Positions 32,549-41,600 of a DNA stretch of 64,000 nucleotides are shown here, piece by piece. The stretch is from the NCBI GenBank assembly GCA_963824395.1, contig CAWGPF010000005.1:558001-622000 (forward strand). Reading direction: 5' to 3'. How positions within the stretch are numbered: the stretch's first letter is position 1; every line of letters begins with the position of its first letter. The notes beneath the pieces were generated by a model that did not search any database, was not told the origin of the DNA, and was given only the letters and a program-made list of their open reading frames with translations. The stretch is from 13-2-20CM-66-19 sp963824395 (lineage in GTDB: Bacteria > Pseudomonadota > Gammaproteobacteria > Steroidobacterales > Steroidobacteraceae). A program made the position numbers and the translations under genes.

Positions 32549-34011
32549 CGCGCGCGTACCTTGCGCGGGGCTGATGCTCTGGTGCGGCTTCGTGGGCCGC
32601 CGGGCGCAACATCAGTGCAGAAGCTGCGCGCTGCCATGCGGATGGCGGCGGACTGCGCCGGATAGGTGTGGATCACCTCGGCCAGAGCCCGCAGGCCAAT
32701 GCCGCTGTGCATCGCCACGCACACTTCGTTGATCATCTCGCTCGCGCGCGCGGCGACGATGGTGGCCCCGAGGATGCGGTCACTGCCTTCCCCGACGTGC
32801 AGCTTTACGAAGCCGCCGTCCTGGCGGTCGGTGATGGCGCGGTCCACGTCCTGCATCATCACGGTGTAGGTCATCACAGGGATGTTGCGGATACGCGCTT
32901 CCCATACCTGCAGCCCGACGTGGGCCACCTCGGGTGCGCAGAACGTGCACCAGGGGATGGTGAGTCGCGAGAAGCGCCGCGCCCGAGCGCCGCCGAGCGC
33001 ATTGTGTGCGGCGATTTCCGCACTCGCTTGCGCGACGTGGGTGTATTTGTTCGCCATACACACATCGCCCGCCGCGTAGACGCGGGGGTTCGAGGTACGC
33101 AGGAAGTCATCGACCCGGATGCCCTCGCGCTCGTCGAAACCGACACCGGCGCCCTCAAGATTCAGTCCGGCAAGCTGCGGCACGCGGCCCACACTCACGA
33201 GTATCTGATCGGCGCGCACCTCGCCGCGCTCGCTGTAATTCTCCGTCTGCAGCGACACCCGCCCGTTTTCCATCCGCGCGCCGACGACCTCGGTATTGAG
33301 GATGATGTTCACCCCATCGCGGGCCATCGAGCGAGCCAGGATCTGCGCCGCATCGCGTTCCTCGCGCGGCAGGAACTCAGGTTCGTTCTGCACGATCGTG
33401 ACCTGAGCGCCCAGGCGGCAGAACGCCTGCGCGAGTTCGCAGCCGAGTGGGCCGCCGCCGACCACCGCGAGGCTCTGGGGCAGCTGCTGCAGATCGAAGA
33501 TCGATTCGCTCGTCAGAAACGCTCCGTCTGCGAGGCCGGCAATGCCGTGCGCGGCAGGTTTCGCGCCCGTGGCCACCAGCGCCCGATCGAACGTTACGTG
33601 CCCGGCTGTCGTGGCAAGCGTTCGCCGGTCGATGAAATGCACCGGGCCGAAGCGCACCTCTATCCCGAGTGCGGCGAGCCGTTCCAGGGAGTGATAGCGG
33701 CCGATGCGGGCCTCGATGCTGCGCAGGCGTGCCGCGAGCCTGCCGAGCTCGGCGACTGGCTGGGGGCGCGCAGCGTCCTGCAGATGCGCGGCCTCGCGGA
33801 TGGCGGCGAACAGCGTGGCGGAGCGGATGAGCGCTTTCGAGGGCACCGATCCGGTGTTCAGCGAGGTGCCGCCAAGGCGCTGCGCCTCGAATAGCACCAC
33901 GCGACAGCCGCGGCGTGCGGCGAATTGCGCGGCGGCGAGGCCTGCCGGGCCGCCGCCGATGATGGCGAGCTGGCAGCGCGCGGCCGCGTTGTCCTTGCGG
34001 GGTCTGCTCAT
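32545..34011 (-). CDS. MerA/lipoamide-dehydrogenase-like flavoprotein lacking both redox cysteines
   Basis: 488 residues. FAD motif IGGGPAGLAAAQFAARRG, NAD(P) motif VVGGGPLGCELAQAFCRLGA, second FAD motif VYAAGDVCM, and the C-terminal dimerisation domain are all present. The active-site CxxxxC of this family is SLNTGS (Ser50 and Ser55, within LGGTSLNTGSVPSK). The C-terminal HxHP region reads HTYP, with Ala where Glu is expected. Disulfide, mercuric and lipoamide chemistry are thus excluded; it may transfer hydride between FAD and NAD(P)H or a quinone. ATG 34011 overlaps the glucanase stop (ATGA), so translation is probably coupled. Confidence 0.88.
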   Translation of the reverse strand: MSRPRKDNAAARCQLAIIGGGPAGLAAAQFAARRGCRVVLFEAQRLGGTSLNTGSVPSKALIRSATLFAAIREAAHLQDAARPQPVAELGRLAARLRSIEARIGRYHSLERLAALGIEVRFGPVHFIDRRTLATTAGHVTFDRALVATGAKPAAHGIAGLADGAFLTSESIFDLQQLPQSLAVVGGGPLGCELAQAFCRLGAQVTIVQNEPEFLPREERDAAQILARSMARDGVNIILNTEVVGARMENGRVSLQTENYSERGEVRADQILVSVGRVPQLAGLNLEGAGVGFDEREGIRVDDFLRTSNPRVYAAGDVCMANKYTHVAQASAEIAAHNALGGARARRFSRLTIPWCTFCAPEVAHVGLQVWEARIRNIPVMTYTVMMQDVDRAITDRQDGGFVKLHVGEGSDRILGATIVAARASEMINEVCVAMHSGIGLRALAEVIHTYPAQSAAIRMAARSFCTDVAPGGPRSRTRASAPRKVRAR

Positions 34012-35327
34012 GCGCGGGCCAGCCAGCCGCCGGCAAAGCCGGCTCGCTTCAGGCCGCGGCGCACATGCGGCGAGCCGCGCAGCAACTCCCACAGAAAACC
34101 GCTGCGCGCGTTTTCCAGCTGCAGCAGCAACAGCCCCTGGTCGAGGCCGTACCAGCCTTCCGAGAGCCAGCCGCCGCGGTCCGCAGCTACGCCCGGATTG
34201 AAGCCACTCACCAGCTTCTCCTCGCGCAGGACCTGCGGATAGTCGCGCAGCAGCTGCCGCGTGCCCTCGAGTGCAGCCGCGGGTGCAAAGGGGAGGGTGG
34301 CCGGCATCGCCCAGGGGCACAGCGTGCCGTCATCCGGTCCGTAGGGAACACCGCGTGCCATGTAACCGAACAGCCGCCGGTCGCTGGCGAACTGCGCAAC
34401 GACCTCCCCGGTGGGGCCGTCACCGGCGCTGATGCCCCACAGATCGCGTCCGTAGCCAGGGAACTGGTGCGGATTGAGGTCGCAGTACTCGCGTTGCACG
34501 GCAATGGCGCGGCGGGTGTTCTCGAAGTAATCGCAGTCCTTCTCCCGCATGAAGTCATCACGGATGCCGCGAAAGTCGATCCAGGCGTGTGCGAAGAGGT
34601 GCGTGAACAGAGGGCCTGAATACAGCAGGTCATGACCCAGCAGACGCTCCCACTGGTAGGTCAGCTGCCAGGTGGCGAAGGCGCCCGGTTCGAGGGAGCA
34701 GGTAGGGGAGCCGAGTGCGAGGACGTAGAGCAGGAGCGCCTCGTTGTAGCCTTCCCAGCCGTAGTGCAGGAAGCCCACTCCGGGCAGCCAGCCCTGGGAG
34801 AGCGACGGGGCATTGGCCTGGGCCCACTGCCAATCCGGGCGCCGGTAGAGCGCTTCGGCGTCGTCCCGGATGACCGCTTCGTGCGGACGATCGAAATACA
34901 GCCCGACCGCGAGCACGCCCGCCAGGAGCAGGGCGCTGTCCATGAGTGACAGCTCGCAGTTCCAGGCGCGCCTGCCGCTTCGCATGTCGAGGAAGTGATA
35001 GTAGAAGCCCTTGTATCCGGTGGCATCCGGCGTGTCCGTCTGCGCGCTGCCGAGGAAGAACCGCAGCGTGACCGCGACCCGTTGCGCCGCCGCGGCGCGA
35101 CTCAGCCAGCCGCGCTCGGCGGCGATGACGTAGGCGGAGAGGGCGAAGCCCACCACCGCGATGCTGCACGGAGAGCCCGGGCGCGAGGTATCCGCCACCA
35201 GACCGTTGTCGGGATTGCCGTAACGCCACAGGTAGTCGAATGCACCGCGCTGCAGCGCGCTCACAAGTGCAGCATCGCCGTGCGCCTCCTGCACGCCGGC
35301 AGCGTGGCGCCGCGAACGTTTCAACAT
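34008..35327 (-). CDS. GH144-like (glycoamylase-domain) putative beta-1,2-glucanase
   Basis: 439 residues from ATG 35327, preceded by GAGGAA with a 6-nt spacer. The glycoamylase-type (alpha/alpha)6 barrel features are FDYLWRYGNPDNGLVADTSRPGSPCSIAVVGFALSAY (split as ALQRGAFDYLWRY and GLVADTSRPGSP), FYYHFLDM, PGVGFLHYGWEGYNEALLLY, and FLWELLRGSP. Members of this family characterised as GH144 are endo-beta-1,2-glucanases. No signal peptide is evident, so it is probably cytoplasmic. It lies divergently next to ndvB, which makes cyclic beta-1,2-glucan; that strongly supports the substrate. Confidence 0.78.
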   Translation of the reverse strand: MLKRSRRHAAGVQEAHGDAALVSALQRGAFDYLWRYGNPDNGLVADTSRPGSPCSIAVVGFALSAYVIAAERGWLSRAAAAQRVAVTLRFFLGSAQTDTPDATGYKGFYYHFLDMRSGRRAWNCELSLMDSALLLAGVLAVGLYFDRPHEAVIRDDAEALYRRPDWQWAQANAPSLSQGWLPGVGFLHYGWEGYNEALLLYVLALGSPTCSLEPGAFATWQLTYQWERLLGHDLLYSGPLFTHLFAHAWIDFRGIRDDFMREKDCDYFENTRRAIAVQREYCDLNPHQFPGYGRDLWGISAGDGPTGEVVAQFASDRRLFGYMARGVPYGPDDGTLCPWAMPATLPFAPAAALEGTRQLLRDYPQVLREEKLVSGFNPGVAADRGGWLSEGWYGLDQGLLLLQLENARSGFLWELLRGSPHVRRGLKRAGFAGGWLARA

Positions 35328-35466
35328 GAATGATTCCTCGACTCCACTCTCCAGCATACCGGGGCCGGCCTGCGCGCCGCGTCGTCGGCGGTACCGCAAC
35401 GTCACCGCGCCTGAGCAGCGTATCGCGCAGGCATTGGCTTGAGCGTCACTGCCGGCTGTCAGACTC

Positions 35467-35484
35467 TGGCGGTGCAGTCCTACA
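35467..35484. promoter_or_regulatory. Weak GacA-box-like site between GH144-like gene and ndvB
   Basis: TGGCGG, six bases, CCTACA: the right arm is exact, the left matches 4 of 6. It shares GCAGTCCTACA with the site before the DUF883 operon. It lies 161 nt before ndvB and 139 nt before the glucanase start. The 35328-35645 divergent gap shows nothing else. Confidence 0.25.
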
Positions 35485-35645
35485 ATCCCGGCCCGGCATG
35501 CGCCCTTAGACTCGATGTGAATGCTGCAGCAATCCTGTTACTCTCGGGACACTGAAGGTTCTTACACCCCGCCGCACGCCGCGCCCCACATCCCTGTAAG
35601 GATGGGTGCCCGGCTGGATGTGCCTGCCTGACTGGGAGCGGCGCA

Positions 35646-38600
35646 ATGACGCAGATCGCCCTGCATGAGACGCGGGCGCGCCGCTGGTTCGACCCCGGCC
35701 ACAGCAACGCGGGCCCCGAGTCCGGCCCGATCCGCGCTGAGCTGATGAGCGTGGAGCGGCTCGAGCAGCTGGCCGAAAGCCTCGCACGCTCACAGCCCTT
35801 GCTGCCCTCATCCTGGCAGGGACGGGCGCTCCTCACCCGCACGCGCCAGAACGCACGTGTGCTGCGCCGCCACTACGACAGCATCGCGCGCACCACGTCC
35901 AGCCAGCGCAGCGTAACGCCCGCCGCCGAGTGGTTCGTTGACAACTATTACGTCGTCGAGCGCCAGCTGCAGCTGATCCGTGACGACCTGCCGGCGGCTT
36001 ATTACCGCCAGCTGCCGAAGCTCGCCGGCGGGCATCTCGCCGGTCTGCCGCGCATCGCCGGCATGGTGTGGAGCTTTGTCGCTCACACCGACAGCCACTT
36101 CGACGCACCGGTGCTGCTGCGCTTCGTGGCGGCCTATCAGCGCGTGGAGACCCTCACGATCGGGGAGCTGTGGGCGCTGGCGAGCATGCTGCGCGTCGTG
36201 CTGATCGAGAACCTGCGTCGCTCGGCCGATCGCATCGTCAGCGGGCGCACCGAGCGCGAGGAGGCCGACGTGCTGGCCGACCGCCTGCTCGGCTCCCCGA
36301 CCCGCCCACCGGAGCCGATGGAGAGTGTGCTCGCGGTCTACGAGCGCCGGCCGCTGCCGCGCACGCTGGCGGTGCAGCTGGTGCAGCGCCTGCGCGACTG
36401 CGACCCGAACGTAACCCCGGCGCTGCAGCGCGTGGAGGAACTGCTGCATGCCGGGGGCATGAGCGCCGATCAGGTCGTGCGCGAAGAGCTGCAGCGCCAG
36501 AGCGCCGCCAACGTGACGGTGCGCAATATCGTGACGAGCCTGGTGCAGCTCTCGGCGCTCGACTGGGCCGACATCGTCGAGCAGCTGAGCACCGTGGATG
36601 CCATTCTCGGAGCGCAGAGCGATTTTACCGGCCTCGACTTCACGACCCGCAACCGCTACCGCAGCGCGATCGAGGACCTCGCCCGCAACTCAGGCTGCCG
36701 CGAAGCCGAAGTGGCGCAACGCGCGATCGACGCGACCGTGCAGGTCTCGGGCGCCCTGGCCGCTGCCCGCGAGCCGGGCTACTTCCTCATCGGCTCCGGG
36801 CGCGTGACGCTGGAGAAGACGCTCCGCTATCGTGCTCCGTGGCGTACCCGCGTGGAACGCGGCGTACGCCAGGCTGGCATCGGCGGCTACCTGACGCTGG
36901 TCACCGCGCTCACGCTCGCCGTAGTCGCGCTCGTGGCGCACTTTCTCCCGCAGCTGCCGGTGGTGCACAGCACACTTCTGCTGGTATTGCTGGCGCTGCC
37001 GGTGAGCGATGTAGTGATAGCGCTCATCAATAGTGCCGCCACGCGACTGATCAAACCCGTGGCGCTCCCCGCACTGGATCTGGCCGGGGTCATCCCCGAG
37101 GAACTGCGCACGGTCGTCGCCGTGCCGCTGCTGCTGACCACGCCCGCCGACGTGGAGGAGGCACTCGCCAATCTCGAGAGCGAGTTTCTTTCCGGGGCGC
37201 GCGGGGAGCTGTACTTCGCGATCCTCGCCGATGGCGTGGATGCGAAAGCGGCCGACACGGCCGCGGATGCGGAGCTGATCGCGGCCGGCCGCCGTGGCAT
37301 TGCGGCGCTCAACGCCCGCTATGGTCCTGGCGAGGGAGGTGCGCGATTCCTGTGGCTGCACCGCGCGCGCCGCTTCAACGCGGCGCAGGACTGCTGGATG
37401 GGATGGGAGCGCAAGCGCGGCAAGCTGCACGAATTCAACCGCCTGCTGCGCGGCGCGCGCGACACGAGCTACGTGCTGAACGAGTCCGATTACGCGGGCC
37501 TGCCGCAGGGGGTGCGCTATGTGCTGGTGCTCGATGCTGACACCCAGCTACCGCACAGCAGCGCCGAGAAGCTGATCGCCAAACTCTCGCATCCCCTCAA
37601 TCGCCCGGTGTTCGATGCCCTCACCCGCCGCGTGAGCAGCGGCTACGGCATCATCCAGCCGCGCGTCACGCCGGCGCTCCCGGACGGCCCCGACAGCACC
37701 CTGGTGCAGGCCGTGCTGTCGGGCACTCCCGGGCTCGACCCCTATGCATTCGCGGTTTCGGATCTGTATCAGGATCTGTTTGCCGAGGGCTCCTTCACCG
37801 GCAAGGGGCTGTATGACATAGACGCCTTCGAACACGCGCTCGCCGGCCGCATCGCCGAGAACGCCGTCCTAAGTCACGACCTGCTCGAGGGACTGTTTGC
37901 GCGCTCGGCTGTGGCCTCCGACGTTGCGGTCGTTGAGCCGGCGCCGGATCGCTACGACGTCATCGCTGCCCGTGAGCACCGCTGGGCGCGCGGAGACTGG
38001 CAGCTGCTGCCCTGGCTGCGGCCGGCCGTGACGCGAGCGCGCGAACAGCGCGCGAGCATGCGCGTCTCCGCACTCGGCCGCTGGAAGCTGCTCGACAACC
38101 TGCGCCGCACGCTGGTGCCGATCGCAACCCTCGCGGCCCTGGTGGCGGGCTGGCTGCTGCCACAGCCTTACAGCGCGGCCTGGACGGCGCTTGTGGTATT
38201 CGGACTCGGGGTTGCCCCGCTCATGCCCATCCTCATCGCCGTGCGCGATCGGCCGCGCCACCTGCGGCGCGAGAGCGAACGGCAGGCGCTGCGGCACGAC
38301 CTGCGATTCGCTTGCCTGCGCTGGGCGCTCAGCCTTGCGCTTCTGGGAGACCGTGCCTGGTGGATGGGCGATGCGATCGTGCGCACGCTGGCGCGACTGT
38401 TCTTCACCCATCGGCATCTGCTCGACTGGACCACCGCAGCGCAGTCACGACGCAACAGCCGGCTCGGGCTTGTCAGTTACGCTGCCCGCATGCGCGGCAG
38501 CATGGCGGTGGCAGCGCTGATCGGGGTCGTGATCGCGCTGCTGCGGCCGGAGAATCTGGTGCTGGCGCTGCCCTGGCTCTTGCTGTGGCTGGCGGCGCCG

Positions 38601-41600
38601 CTCGTGGCGCGTTACATCAGCGTGCCCCAGTCGGACCGGCCAGGACCTGAGCTGTCGGCCGCCGACACACGATCCCTGCGCCTGGTCGCGCGGCGCACCT
38701 GGGCATACTTTGAGCGCTTCGTGACGCCGGCCGATCACTGCCTGCCGCCGGATAACTTCCAGGAGACCCCCGCGCCGGTGCTGGCGCAGCGTACCTCGCC
38801 CACCAACATCGGCATGTACCTGCTCTCCAGTGCCGCGGCGCTGGAGTTCGGCTGGCTCGGCGTCCTCGACTGGACCGAGCGCCTGGAGGCCACGCTCACT
38901 GCACTGGCATCCCTTGAACGCTTCCGCGGGCACTTCTTCAACTGGTACGACACGCGCACCGCGCAGCCGCTGCTGCCGCGCTACGTCTCCACCGTCGACA
39001 GTGGCAATCTTGCCGGGCATCTGCTGGCGCTCGCCAACGCCATCGAGGCCGTCAGCACCGGCCCCCTGTGGCGCAGTGAGCGCCTGAGCGGCATCGCGGA
39101 CGCGCTGGCGCTTGCCCCGCCCGGAGCCGGTGCCGACATGGGACGATTTCTGCTGGCCGAGTCGCTGCCGCCCGAGGCCGTACCCGGTCAGTTGCGGCAG
39201 CTGGCCGCGGCGGCCGCCGCCCTCTCGCCGGCGGACAGCACGCTCCTGGAAGCGCCGGACTGGACGCTCGCGGCAGCGCGCTGTGCCCGAAGCCACCTGC
39301 GCGACGTGACGGCATTCGCCCCCGAGACCAGCGCTGAGGGTGTGCCTGCCACTGCTTTCACACTCGCGCAGCTCGCGGCCGAAGCCCGGGGCGAGGCGGC
39401 CCGGGAGCTGCTGGCGCGGCTGACAGGCCTGGCGGACCAGGCGCGCACGCTTGCCAATGAGATGGACTTCAGCTTTCTCCTCAAGCCGCACCGGATGCTG
39501 CTCTCGATCGGCTACAACGTAAGCGAGAGCCGTCTCGATGCCGGTGATTACGATCTGCTGGCGTCCGAGGCACGGCTCGCCAGTTTCGTGGCGATCGCCA
39601 AGCGCGACGTGCCGGCGCGCCACTGGTTCCGGCTCGATCGCCGCTCGGTGGCGCTCGGCAACCTCACGGCGCTTCTGTCGTGGTCCGGCTCGATGTTCGA
39701 GTATCTGATGCCGGCGCTCGTCATGCGCGCCCCGGCCGGCAGCCTCCTCGATCGCGCGCACCGCGTGGCCGTGCGTTCGCAGCGCGAGTACGCCGCAGCG
39801 CTCGGAGTGCCCTGGGGCATCTCCGAGTCGGCCTATAACGTGCGCGACGTCGACCAGACCTATCAGTACTCCCCGTTCGGCATCCCGGCACTGGGTCTTA
39901 AGCGTGGGCTCGCCAACGACACGGTGATCGCCCCCTATGCGACCGGACTTGCCGCCATGGTGGATGCGCCGGCTGCGGCGCGGAACTTCCGCGAGCTCGA
40001 GCGGGTCGGGGCGCTCGGCAGCTACGGCTTCTATGAGGCGCTCGACTTCACACCCGACCGCCTGCTCGAAGGCGAGCGCCTCGCCGTCGTGCGCGCCTAC
40101 ATGGCCCACCATCAGGGTATGACCATCGTGGCGATCGCCAACGCCCTGCGCGGCGGCGTCGTGCAGGGCTACTTCCATGCCGAGGCCGCCGCGCGTGCGA
40201 CCGAGCTGCTGCTGCAGGAAAAGCCGCCGCGCTCGGTCGAGGCTGCGGCCGAGGGTAGCCGCGCCGAGGCGCGCGAACCGCGACTGCCGGTGCTCGCCGG
40301 CCGCCGCCGGCTGCATACCTGGCGCCCGCGCACGCCGCACGTGCAGCTGCTCAGCAACGGGCGCTACGCCGTCATGCTCAACGCCGCCGGCGCCGGCTTC
40401 AGCCGCTGCGCGAACCTTGCCGTGACCCGCTCGCTCGAGGATCCGACGAGCGATAGCGGCGGCCAGGCGATCTTCCTGCGCGACTGCGACAGCGGCGAGG
40501 TCTGGTCCTGCGGTTTTCAGCCGACGACGTCGACACCGGAAGCCTACCGCGTCACCTTCACGGAAGACCGGGTGGAAATCCTGCGCCGCGACGGGCCCTG
40601 GGGCACGCGCCTGCAGGTACTCGTGTCCGCCGAGCACGACGCCGAGGCGCGCCGCATCGCCGTCTCCAACCAGAGCGACCGCAGCCGCGAGATCGAGGTC
40701 ACCTCGTACGCCGAGGTGGTGCTGACCGCCACCGCGGCGGACCGCGCGCATCGCGCCTTCTCGAACCTGTTCGTACAGACCTCCTTCGACCCGCAGCTCG
40801 AAGCGCTGCTGGCGGGGCGCCGGCCGCGTTCTGAGGGTGACGCGGCCGCCTGGGCGGCGCACCTGGGCGTCATCGAAGGCAGCGTGGTCGGGGACTGGGA
40901 GTTTGAGACCGACCGGGCGCGCTTCATCGGCCGCGACCGCAGCCTCGCCGCGCCGCGCGCGCTGAGCGAGCGCAGCCCGTTAAGCGGCGCCACGGGCATC
41001 GTGCTCGATCCGGTGTTCAGTCTGCGCCGCCGGCTGCGGGTGGCACCGGGGGAGACGGCGCGCATCACGTTCTGGACGGTGGTGGGCAGGACCCAGGAAG
41101 AGGTGGTGCGCGTGGCAGACAAGTGCCGCGAGCCAGCCTCCTTTGACCGCGCCTCGACGCTTGCCTGGACGCGCGCGCGGGTGCAGCTGCATCACCTGGG
41201 GCTGGACCCGGATGAGGCCAGCCTGTTCCAGCGCCTGGCCGCGCACATTCTTTACCTGAATCCTGCGCTGCGCGCCGGGGCCGATGCCCTGCGCCGCAAC
41301 CGGGCCGGCCCCTACGCGCTGTGGGCGCACGCGGTCTCGGGTGACCGGCCGATCATGCTGGTGGAGATCGACGATGCCGCCGATCTGGGCCTGGTGCGGC
41401 AGATGCTGCGCGCGCACGGCTACCTTACGCTCAAGAACCTCGCCGTCGACCTCGTCATCATCAATTCCTCCGCCACCTCCTACGTGCAGGAGCTGCAGGG
41501 CGCGATCGAGTCGCTGGCGCGCGCCAGCCAGCAGCGCCTGCAGCAGGGCGAGGGCACGGCCCAGGGCAGCGTCTACACGCTGCGCGCGGAAGTGATGTCA

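Noticed and set aside
38445..40862. 805-residue minus frame inside ndvB
   Set aside because: Antisense to the conserved central part of the synthase; no recognisable domain.
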